Shown here piece after piece: positions 1-5,525 of a stretch of 8,656 nucleotides of DNA. The DNA is from Actinomycetota bacterium (GTDB lineage Bacteria; Actinomycetota; Actinomycetes; S36-B12; UBA5976), in contig CANKTT010000058.1 in assembly GCA_947486505.1 (NCBI GenBank), forward strand, positions 1 to 8,656, in the 5' to 3' direction. Every line of letters starts with the position of its first letter. Position 1 is the stretch's first letter. The position numbers were made by a program, and so were the translations under genes. Under the pieces are notes generated by a model. The model was not told the DNA's origin, made no database searches, and saw only the letters and a program-made list of their open reading frames with translations.

Positions 1-18
1 AGCCTTTGGTTTTGGAAT

Positions 19-450
19 TCACTTTCCTTCTGGAATCTGATTCTGATAATCAACTTTGATACATCGATCCATCACGACTTTCATCCCGGCGTCTTTAGCT
101 AGTTTTGCAACATCGCTATTTTCAATACCTTGTTGCATCCACCAGGTTTTACCTGCAGCGCTTTCGGCGATGGCGGGGAATTCGGTTTCGAAAACTTCGG
201 GCATATCCTCACCTTTACGAAACACGTCAATGATGTCTGGAACTATGGGTAAGTCCGCTACAGATTTGTAAACTGGCTGATCCAAGATCTCTCCGGTGAC
301 AGTGGGATTTATCAAATAAACATCGAAGTGGCTTTGCTCAATTAGATAGGCGGCAACCTGATGACTCGCACGTTCAGGATTGCTGGAAACCCCAATCACA
401 GCAACTGAGGTCGCTTCTTCCAGAATGCTCTTGATCTCTGCGTCGTTCAA
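19..450 (-). CDS. YccU-type CoA-binding domain protein
   Basis: A 143-residue cytoplasmic protein made of a single Rossmann-like CoA-binding domain (CoA_binding_2 / YccU family, usually about 135-145 residues, so full length). Visible family motifs are the nucleotide-binding loop VIGVSSNPER at about 18-27, INP at 47-49, DIIDVFRKGE at 72-81, WWMQQGI at 103-109 and VVMDRC at 125-130. The family binds CoA or a related nucleotide, but its physiological role is unsettled, so none is assigned. The start is TTG at 450: an in-frame stop (457-459) lies only two codons upstream, no ATG is available at the N-terminus, and a GAAGGG Shine-Dalgarno-like sequence (460-465) sits 9 bases ahead. It is divergent from the microprotein/nitrobindin/Fur operon and shares its 61-base intergenic region. 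The family call is secure; the function is open. Confidence 0.88.
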   Translation of the reverse strand: MNDAEIKSILEEATSVAVIGVSSNPERASHQVAAYLIEQSHFDVYLINPTVTGEILDQPVYKSVADLPIVPDIIDVFRKGEDMPEVFETEFPAIAESAAGKTWWMQQGIENSDVAKLAKDAGMKVVMDRCIKVDYQNQIPEGK

Positions 451-511
451 AGTGTTTTACCCTTCGGCTTGGCTACTTACTTGAGAATACTGGGCGGATA
501 CACTTGAGAAC
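451..511. promoter_or_regulatory. divergent promoter region with 9-bp direct repeat
   Basis: This 61-base region separates the minus-strand YccU gene from the plus-strand operon. On the plus strand, TACACT at 499-504 fits a TANNNT -10 box and lies 7 bases before the ATG at 512, the spacing expected of a leaderless actinobacterial transcript. On the minus strand, TATTCT (489 to 484) is a -10 candidate that would give a leader of about 25-30 bases containing the GAAGGG site. No good -35 box accompanies either one. The promoter calls are inference from short motifs. Confidence 0.4.
479..510 (+). repeat. direct repeat pair ACTTGAGAA, 23-base period
   Basis: The nonamer ACTTGAGAA occurs at 479-487 and again, without a mismatch, at 502-510. 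The start-to-start distance is 23 bases, roughly two helical turns. Copy 1 overlaps the putative minus-strand -10 box and copy 2 overlaps the putative plus-strand -10 box, so the pair could be a tandem operator controlling both directions. The repeat itself is plain in the sequence; the operator role is a guess. Confidence 0.4.
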
Positions 512-613
512 ATGGCTGAGACGTTTTACACCGGGTTGCTTATTGTGAGCTCGGTTTCAATTACTGGTTATGCGTCATACATGGTCTACAAACTCTTTAA
601 GGGTCAATCATGA
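512..613 (+). CDS. 33-residue single-pass membrane microprotein
   Basis: A small ORF of 33 codons starting at ATG 512 and ending with TGA 611-613. Residues 5-26 form one uninterrupted hydrophobic and aromatic segment without charges (it contains TGLLIVSSVSITGYASYMVY). It is preceded by MAET and followed by KLFKGQS, with lysines at 27 and 30. The positive-inside rule predicts an N-out, C-in single membrane helix. Its stop overlaps the start of the nitrobindin-like gene as ATGA (610-613), which supports real translation and coupling. There is no strong Shine-Dalgarno site ahead of it (GAG at 506-508 is too close), but a TANNNT box 7 bases upstream suits a leaderless message. I recognise no family, and no function is assigned. 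Confidence 0.66.
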   Translation: MAETFYTGLLIVSSVSITGYASYMVYKLFKGQS

Positions 614-1134
614 ACACCAAATTGCACCCAGACTTAGCTCCGTTGTCTTGGTTAGTTGGCACCTGGGTAGGTGTTGGCGTCGTTGGATATCCAAGCATGG
701 AATCTGACATTCAGGTTGGCCAAGAGCTCAGCATTCACTCGGATGGTCGCCCATTCTTGATTCACTGGTCCCGCACTTGGGAACTTGATGATCAAGGCGA
801 ACGAGTTCGCCCACTTGCACTTGAAAGCGGTTTCTGGCGTCCGCGTCCAGATAACGAAGTCGAATTATTGCTCGCCCACCCAACTGGATTCTTGGAGTCT
901 TGGTTTGGAAAAGTAACAATCACTGGACTTGAGAATGCGCAGATTACCGGTGCTCGTGTCGAACTAAAGACTGATGCTATTTTACGAACCGCCTCTGCCA
1001 AGCAAGTTGATTCAGGCGAACGCATCTATGGATTAGTCGATGGCAACATTGGTTGGGTTTACGACATGGCCGCTGAAGGTCACGCAATGAAGTCTCATGC
1101 ATCGTTCCATTTAACAAAGGCAATGACACCATGA
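610..1134 (+). CDS. nitrobindin-like heme-binding (FABP/DUF1794) protein
   Basis: A 174-residue beta-barrel protein of the nitrobindin / FABP-like family. Characterised members bind ferric heme, react with NO and isomerise peroxynitrite to nitrate. Visible signatures are the N-terminal LVGTWVGVGVVGYP (about 15-28, with the GxWxGxG core at 17-23), ESGFWRP at 72-78, and the C-terminal RIYGLVDGNIGWVYDMAA (138-155) followed by KSHASFHL. His163 is the likely axial heme ligand by position in the family. No signal peptide is seen, so the protein should be cytoplasmic. The ATG at 610 has a good AAGGG site at 599-603, 6 bases away, inside the upstream microprotein. Both gene boundaries are ATGA overlaps, so it is probably translationally coupled to both neighbours. 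The family call is firm; peroxynitrite isomerase activity is inferred from homologues. Confidence 0.85.
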   Translation: MNTKLHPDLAPLSWLVGTWVGVGVVGYPSMESDIQVGQELSIHSDGRPFLIHWSRTWELDDQGERVRPLALESGFWRPRPDNEVELLLAHPTGFLESWFGKVTITGLENAQITGARVELKTDAILRTASAKQVDSGERIYGLVDGNIGWVYDMAAEGHAMKSHASFHLTKAMTP

Positions 1135-1559
1135 GTAATGAATGGGATGACGTACTTCGTGATCAGGGTTACCGAATCACACCTCAACGCCAGCTTGTGC
1201 TGGAAGCGGTTAACACTTTGGGGCACGCCACACCAGAAGAGTTACTGACGGAAGTTCAAAAAACTGCCGCTGCGGTTAACCTCTCAACGATTTATCGAAC
1301 TTTAGAAGTTCTTGAACAAGTTGGATTAGTTACTCATGCCCACATTGGTCATGGCGCACCTACGTATCACTCGGTTGATAATGATGCGCACATTCACTTG
1401 GTTTGTGACACTTGCCAAGGCGTGCAATCAATTCCGGCAGATGCCGCTGAACTGTTCGTGCAGATGCTTCGGGAAAAAGCTGGGTTTGAGACTGACGTGG
1501 CCCACGTATCAGTTCATGGCCAGTGTGCATCCTGTATGGATCGCCAAAAGCTGCTTTAG
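1131..1559 (+). CDS. nur: Fur-family regulator, probable nickel sensor Nur
   Basis: A 142-residue Fur-family repressor. The winged helix spans about 12-68, with GYRITPQRQLVLEAV and recognition segment NLSTIYRTLEVLEQVGLV. The dimerisation domain carries HIHLVCDTC (87-95) and HGQCASC (129-135), giving the two CxxC pairs of the structural zinc site (C92/C95, C132/C135). The stretch THAHIGHGAPTYH (68-80) closely resembles Streptomyces coelicolor Nur, whose nickel and regulatory sites, as I recall, use H33, H70, H72, H86, H88, H90 and H126. With an offset of one, H32, H69, H71, H87, H89 and H125 are all present here; only H86 is replaced (D85). Nur represses nickel uptake and controls the Fe/Ni superoxide dismutase switch, so nickel sensing is favoured over iron or zinc. 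Start ATG 1131 overlaps the nitrobindin-like stop, with AAAGG at 1116-1120. Targets cannot be seen in the window. Confidence 0.8.
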   Translation: MSNEWDDVLRDQGYRITPQRQLVLEAVNTLGHATPEELLTEVQKTAAAVNLSTIYRTLEVLEQVGLVTHAHIGHGAPTYHSVDNDAHIHLVCDTCQGVQSIPADAAELFVQMLREKAGFETDVAHVSVHGQCASCMDRQKLL

Positions 1560-1640
1560 TTCTTAGCGAACAACCAACTTTTCCAAGTCTTTGCCATAGT
1601 TAAAGGTTTCCAGCCTGCGTTAACTGCGAGAGAATGAACT

Positions 1641-2618
1641 ATGACCGCTATTCCGCATATGGACGACACCAGTGTTGATGCTGGCGTGCCGTGGCATTAC
1701 GGAGAACCGTTCAAGGAACAGCGCGAACTTGTCGCTGGACGCGGTCGAGTAGATCTTTCACACCGCGGAGTGGTCACGGTCACGGGCCCAGATCGCAAAT
1801 CTTGGTTGCATTCCATTACAACCCAAGACTTTGAGTCTCCGGTGACTCATTTAACTTCGCTGATTTTGTCACCACATGGACATATCGAACATGACATTCA
1901 TGTGGCTGAACATAACGAAACCGTTTGGATTAGCTGTGAACCGGGAACTGGGAATGATTTGATTCAGTATCTGAATTCCATGAAATTCATGCTTCGCGTA
2001 GAAGTTAAAAATATTTCTGATGAAGTTGCAATTGTTGGAGCACCGGGCTGGATTGAATCAGACACCTACCCGGTGTGGCATTCATCTGATGCATTTGTGA
2101 ATGGCTCACAAGTTAGCGATAAGTATGTTGCAACCAGACCGGGAGATTGGAAAGTTAGCGAACTTTTTGTCCCGCGTACTGAGTTGGCTCAGGTGATGAG
2201 TCAAGAAACTCAAGTTGGAACTTGGGCCTGGGAAGCACATCGGATCCGTGCTGGTGTGCCAAGACTTAACTTCGAAACTGACCATAAAACAATTCCGCAT
2301 GAAGTTGGTTTGATTGCTTCTTCAGTTCACTTAAACAAAGGTTGCTACCGCGGCCAAGAAACTGTGGCGCGGGTTTATAACTTGGGAAAACCACCACGTC
2401 GGATAGTTCAGCTTGAGCTTGATGGTTCAACTAATGAATTGCCTGCAGTTGGCGATGCTGTTTTATGGGGCGACAAAGAAGTGGGTCGAGTAACTTCCGT
2501 GACTCAGGATTATGAAAGTGGGCCGCTAGCGCTTGCCGTTATCAAGCGCTCGGTACCTACCGATGTGGTTTTAACGGCTGGCACGGTTTCGGCCAGCCAA
2601 ACCGTAATTGTTGAATAA
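1641..2618 (+). CDS. ygfZ: YgfZ/IBA57-type folate-binding Fe-S maintenance protein
   Basis: A 325-residue protein of the YgfZ branch of the GcvT aminomethyltransferase fold. The defining YgfZ signature KGCYRGQE lies at 233-240, with the conserved cysteine C235; the following TVARV and GKPPRR are also typical. The N-terminal part (DLSHRGVVTVTGPDRKSWLH, about 38-57) matches the tetrahydrofolate-binding barrel start, and the C-terminal 75 residues form the GcvT-like beta-barrel. The family supports assembly or repair of certain Fe-S enzymes and is not a glycine-cleavage enzyme. Start ATG 1641 has a weak GAGAGA site at 1628-1633; a second ATG at 1659 is possible but lacks a site. An 81-base gap (1560-1640) separates it from the regulator gene, with no clear promoter or terminator. 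It converges on Dtd with no spacer at all. Confidence 0.9.
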   Translation: MTAIPHMDDTSVDAGVPWHYGEPFKEQRELVAGRGRVDLSHRGVVTVTGPDRKSWLHSITTQDFESPVTHLTSLILSPHGHIEHDIHVAEHNETVWISCEPGTGNDLIQYLNSMKFMLRVEVKNISDEVAIVGAPGWIESDTYPVWHSSDAFVNGSQVSDKYVATRPGDWKVSELFVPRTELAQVMSQETQVGTWAWEAHRIRAGVPRLNFETDHKTIPHEVGLIASSVHLNKGCYRGQETVARVYNLGKPPRRIVQLELDGSTNELPAVGDAVLWGDKEVGRVTSVTQDYESGPLALAVIKRSVPTDVVLTAGTVSASQTVIVE

Positions 2619-3089
2619 CTAAACTTCTAAAGTGATGGTCATCGGGCCATCGCAAACTGCGCTGATTCGCATGTCTGCGCCAAACTTTCCAGTTTCAACT
2701 TGAGCACCAAGATCTCTTAAAGCCTGAACTAAGTTTTCAACTAACGGCTCGGCTTGCGGACCACGAGCTGCTTGCTGCCAAGTTGGGCGTCGGCCATTTG
2801 AGGTGTCAGCAAACAACGTGAATTGACTGATAGCCAAGATCGGCAAACTTGCATCAGCGGCTGCCACTTCAACTGATTCAGAAAGTACGGATTTGCCAGC
2901 CGACTTTAGGGCAGCGGATTCGAAGATCCGCAGCTTCCAAATCTTGTCCGCGAGAACTGCACATTTGCTTTCATCGTCATCAACGCTGATGCCGATAAGG
3001 ACAAGTAGTCCCGGCCCCTCAAAGGCTCCAATGGTTTGGCCTTCGACAACAACACTGGCACCGTCTACTCGCTGAACAACTGCACGCAT
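2619..3089 (-). CDS. dtd: D-aminoacyl-tRNA deacylase
   Basis: This enzyme hydrolyses D-aminoacyl-tRNA (and glycyl-tRNA-Ala), removing mischarged residues before translation; it acts as a cytoplasmic dimer. From the chosen start it has 156 residues, slightly above the usual 145-150. It begins with the family-typical MRAVVQRV and contains SQFTLFAD, RRPTW and, near the C-terminus, the DGPMT segment with the Gly-cisPro chirality motif. A GTG two codons upstream (3093-3095) would add MS, but the ATG at 3087-3089 matches the family N-terminus and is preferred; neither start has a strong Shine-Dalgarno site. Between RIFES and SQFTL there is an Ala/Ser-rich insertion of roughly ten residues relative to E. 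coli Dtd. The gene is divergent from the asparaginase gene (39 bases apart) and abuts the ygfZ stop codon. Confidence 0.92.
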   Translation of the reverse strand: MRAVVQRVDGASVVVEGQTIGAFEGPGLLVLIGISVDDDESKCAVLADKIWKLRIFESAALKSAGKSVLSESVEVAAADASLPILAISQFTLFADTSNGRRPTWQQAARGPQAEPLVENLVQALRDLGAQVETGKFGADMRISAVCDGPMTITLEV

Positions 3090-3128
3090 ACTCACATTCT
3101 GCCGTGCTTATGTGGCTGTTCGCATTAG

Positions 3129-4112
3129 GTGTCCAATAGTCAAACGTGGAACTATAGGGATGTGTCAGTTCCAGTTGCTTACGTGGTCCGAAGCGGACTA
3201 GTAGAAGGCGCGCATTTCGGTAGCGCCGTTGTTGTCGATGCCCAAGGCAAAGTTGAATGGTCAATTGGCGAGGTTTCGACAGCAATGTTTCCGAGGTCTT
3301 CAAACAAGTTGATGCAAGGCCTAGCTATGGTTCGAAACGGCGTGCCACTAAAAAATGAATTACTTGCACTTGCTTGTGCATCCCACAGTGGCGAAGACTT
3401 TCACCTTTCAGGTGTCCAGGATATCTTGAATGCCGCAAACCTTGATACCTCGACTTTACAGTGCCCGCCTGATTGGCCACTTGATGAAATAGAGCGAGAC
3501 ACATTGCTGGCAGCAGGTCTGGGTAAGTCCTCCTTGTACATGAACTGCAGTGGCAAACATTCGGCGATGCTCCTTACTTGCGTGCTAAATGGTTGGGACA
3601 CTGACAATTATCTGAATCCAACGCATCCATTGCAGGAGGCCTGTAAAGAAGCAATTGAAGATGTGACTGGCGAAGTAGTCGAACACATCGGTGTTGACGG
3701 CTGCGGTGCACCACTCATGTCCACATCGCTTACTGGTTTAGCTCGCGCATTTTCAAAATTCGCTGGCCCAGGTGCGGATTCCGAACAGAAAATGATTTCT
3801 GATGCGATTCGTGCTAATCCGCAATATCTCGGCGGTACTCGACGGGATGTGACAAAGCTTATGCAAGGTGTTCCTGGTTTGCTGGCCAAGGACGGCGCAG
3901 AAGCTGTCTATGGAATTGGCCTTGGTGACGGTCGAGCTCTTGCCGTCAAGATTGATGATGGTGCAGACCGCGCTCGCATAGTTGTAGCCATGGCTATTTT
4001 GCAAAACGTAATGGGTGTTGTATCCCAAGAAGTCGAAAGTCAACTGGATAGCCAAGAACTACTTGGTGGCGGAGTACACGTAGGAAAAGTAATTCCAGCG
4101 TTTTCTGTCTAA
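3129..4112 (+). CDS. L-asparaginase, AnsA / Rhizobium etli (PF06089) type
   Basis: A 327-residue cytoplasmic asparaginase of the class typified by the inducible R. etli enzyme; it hydrolyses asparagine to aspartate and ammonia. Visible motifs are VRSGLVEGAHFGS (20-32), FPRSSNKLMQ (54-63), LACASHSGEDFH (81-92), NCSGKHSAML (139-148), GWD at 155-157 and GVDGCGAP (188-195). The catalytic set described for the R. etli enzyme (Ser-x-x-Lys, Cys-x-x-Lys and a later Cys) maps to S57/K60, C140/K143 and C192, all intact, so activity is expected. It is not related to the bacterial type I/II asparaginases. The GTG start at 3129 has no clear ribosome-binding site; a second GTG at 3162 would remove 11 residues and still keep the conserved core. 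It converges on the reductase gene with a 3-base gap. Confidence 0.9.
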   Translation: MSNSQTWNYRDVSVPVAYVVRSGLVEGAHFGSAVVVDAQGKVEWSIGEVSTAMFPRSSNKLMQGLAMVRNGVPLKNELLALACASHSGEDFHLSGVQDILNAANLDTSTLQCPPDWPLDEIERDTLLAAGLGKSSLYMNCSGKHSAMLLTCVLNGWDTDNYLNPTHPLQEACKEAIEDVTGEVVEHIGVDGCGAPLMSTSLTGLARAFSKFAGPGADSEQKMISDAIRANPQYLGGTRRDVTKLMQGVPGLLAKDGAEAVYGIGLGDGRALAVKIDDGADRARIVVAMAILQNVMGVVSQEVESQLDSQELLGGGVHVGKVIPAFSV

Positions 4113-4115
4113 CTT

Positions 4116-5318
4116 CTAGCTAACGAGTTCTTTACGGTATTTCATTACTTCTGAGGTCATTCCGATGCCCACAACACCAATGAGAATTTCTCCTCTGAAG
4201 TAACCCATTACTAATTCATCGGATAGCTCTCCGGCGACTAGTTCATAACGATCAGCCAGTCCAGGCATTCCAAAACCTTGAATTTTCATGTCGTATTGAT
4301 CTGACCAAAAACTTGGCAGTGGCATGAATGGTGTTGCGATAAGTTCAGCCAAATTTTCAGCATCTGCCAAGTAGGCACTCAACACCGAACCAACTCGCTT
4401 TCCAGTTTCGGTCGGAATGTTCCAGTGCTCAATTCTTCTTGGCTCATTATCGAAAAGTGGATTGGCGAATCTTGCCAAGTCACCAACTACATAAACACCA
4501 TCGACAGATTTTCCGTCAGTGGTTAAAGCTCGAAGGGCAGAGTCAGCAAGCACCCCATTTGAGATATCAATACTGGTACCAGACAGCCATTCAACATTGC
4601 AATGCGAACTAATTGCTTCAACTAAAACATCTGCCTGAATCACTTCACCGTTATCAAGGACTACGCCAGAAATCTTTTCGGTTCCAGTTAGATCTGAAAT
4701 TCCATGGTTCAGTTTGAATTTAACGCCATGGCGTTCATGTCGTCGCTGCAACTCAGCAGCAAGTTGCTCACCTAGAGGCCTAATCATTGGATACGGATCA
4801 ATTGCGACATTGGTAACTTCGCAACCTAGCCCTCGTGCAGTAGCTGCAACTTCACAACCGATGAACCCAGCACCTGCTACAACAACTTTGGCTCCTGGAA
4901 CCAATTCAGCTCGTAATCCAATTGCATCATCCAAAGTTCGGACAGTGTGCCGGCCTGAAACTTTGCCATTTGGCAGATCAAGTACCCGCGGCCGCAATCC
5001 AGAAGCTATAACTAGTCCGTCGTATTCAAAAGACTTACCGGAAGCCGTAGTTACGGACTTTTTATCTAAATCAACTGAAACGGCTGGATCGCCCAGGTGC
5101 CAAGTGACATCTTCGACTTGGGTACGTAACTTAAAAGCAACTGCTTCGTGAGTAACTTCTTTTGCCAAGACTTCTTTAGATAACGGAGGTCGGTTATAAG
5201 GAAGGTGCACTTCCTCGCCAATCATGGATATCCGCCCAGCAAATCCGTTATTGCGAAGCGCTTCAGCGGCACGCAGACCACCCATAGACGCCCCGACAAT
5301 AATGACTGACTTAGACAT
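4116..5318 (-). CDS. NAD(P)H-dependent ferredoxin reductase (FAD)
   Basis: A 400-residue flavoprotein of the putidaredoxin / rhodocoxin / BphA4 reductase group, which passes electrons from NAD(P)H through FAD to a small ferredoxin. The domain order is complete. The N-terminal FAD loop is VGASMGG (8-14), followed by PYNRPPLSK (40-48), the NAD(P) loop AGAGFIG (148-154), the second FAD contact VYVVGD (275-280), EHWN (297-300), and a C-terminal reductase domain with SFWSDQYDMKIQGFG (336-350). D174, at the expected end of the second strand of the NAD domain, fits NADH preference, but this is inference. ATG 5318 is 15 bases after the ferredoxin stop and has no obvious Shine-Dalgarno site, so translation may depend on the upstream gene. 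It is the last gene of the catabolic operon. The partner oxygenase is absent from the window. Confidence 0.88.
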   Translation of the reverse strand: MSKSVIIVGASMGGLRAAEALRNNGFAGRISMIGEEVHLPYNRPPLSKEVLAKEVTHEAVAFKLRTQVEDVTWHLGDPAVSVDLDKKSVTTASGKSFEYDGLVIASGLRPRVLDLPNGKVSGRHTVRTLDDAIGLRAELVPGAKVVVAGAGFIGCEVAATARGLGCEVTNVAIDPYPMIRPLGEQLAAELQRRHERHGVKFKLNHGISDLTGTEKISGVVLDNGEVIQADVLVEAISSHCNVEWLSGTSIDISNGVLADSALRALTTDGKSVDGVYVVGDLARFANPLFDNEPRRIEHWNIPTETGKRVGSVLSAYLADAENLAELIATPFMPLPSFWSDQYDMKIQGFGMPGLADRYELVAGELSDELVMGYFRGEILIGVVGIGMTSEVMKYRKELVS

Positions 5319-5333
5319 AAAACTTGGTTTTAG

Positions 5334-5525
5334 TTATTCGACAATGGAGATTGCCTGCATAGGGCAAACATCCACAGCACTTTCAATGTCACTGCGGCGA
5401 CTGTCGTCAGCGGTAGCAACAAATTCAAGTTTGTCGTCATCGTTTAACTTGAAAACATCTGGTGCTTCAAAGACGCATTGGCCATAGTGCTGGCACTTAT
5501 CCATGTCGACATTAATGGTAATCAT
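5334..5525 (-). CDS. small ferredoxin, [3Fe-4S] type (CxxYxxC)
   Basis: A 63-residue soluble, acidic ferredoxin of the single-cluster actinobacterial type that feeds cytochromes P450 and related oxygenases. Cysteines C11, C17 and C54 (in the CPMQAI context) are the three cluster ligands. The position that would carry the fourth cysteine in a [4Fe-4S] ferredoxin is Tyr14, in CQHYGQC, so a [3Fe-4S] cluster is expected. The start is ATG 5525, and the FAH-family stop overlaps it as ATGA (5522-5525). A strong GAGGAG site at 5531-5536 lies 5 bases ahead within the upstream gene. The adjacent downstream reductase is its likely electron donor. The redox acceptor is unknown. Confidence 0.9.
   Translation of the reverse strand: MITINVDMDKCQHYGQCVFEAPDVFKLNDDDKLEFVATADDSRRSDIESAVDVCPMQAISIVE

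Noticed and set aside
1..18. Possible end or start of a further gene at the left edge
   Set aside because: Eighteen bases are too few to support any call.
1556..1590. Possible terminator hairpin after the Nur-like gene (GTTC-TTAGC-GAAC)
   Set aside because: The stem is only 4 bp with two A-T pairs and no following T-tract; not convincing.
1560..1640. Promoter for ygfZ in the 81-base gap (TTGCCA at 1591-1596 as a -35 box)
   Set aside because: No acceptable -10 hexamer occurs at 16-18 bases spacing; the gap also holds no small ORF.
3019..3303. 94-codon minus-strand ORF spanning the dtd/asparaginase divergence
   Set aside because: It overlaps both genes out of frame and has no family features.
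3753..4055. 100-codon minus-strand ORF inside the asparaginase gene, and similar long antisense frames elsewhere (for example 4714-5151 and 7945-8349 plus)
   Set aside because: They lie opposite well-supported genes, show no recognisable domain, and have no start-site signals; they are shadow frames.
2619..4118. Shared AACTTCTA octamer at both convergent junctions
   Set aside because: Short, AT-rich and made partly of stop codons and adjoining codons; chance is the simplest explanation.
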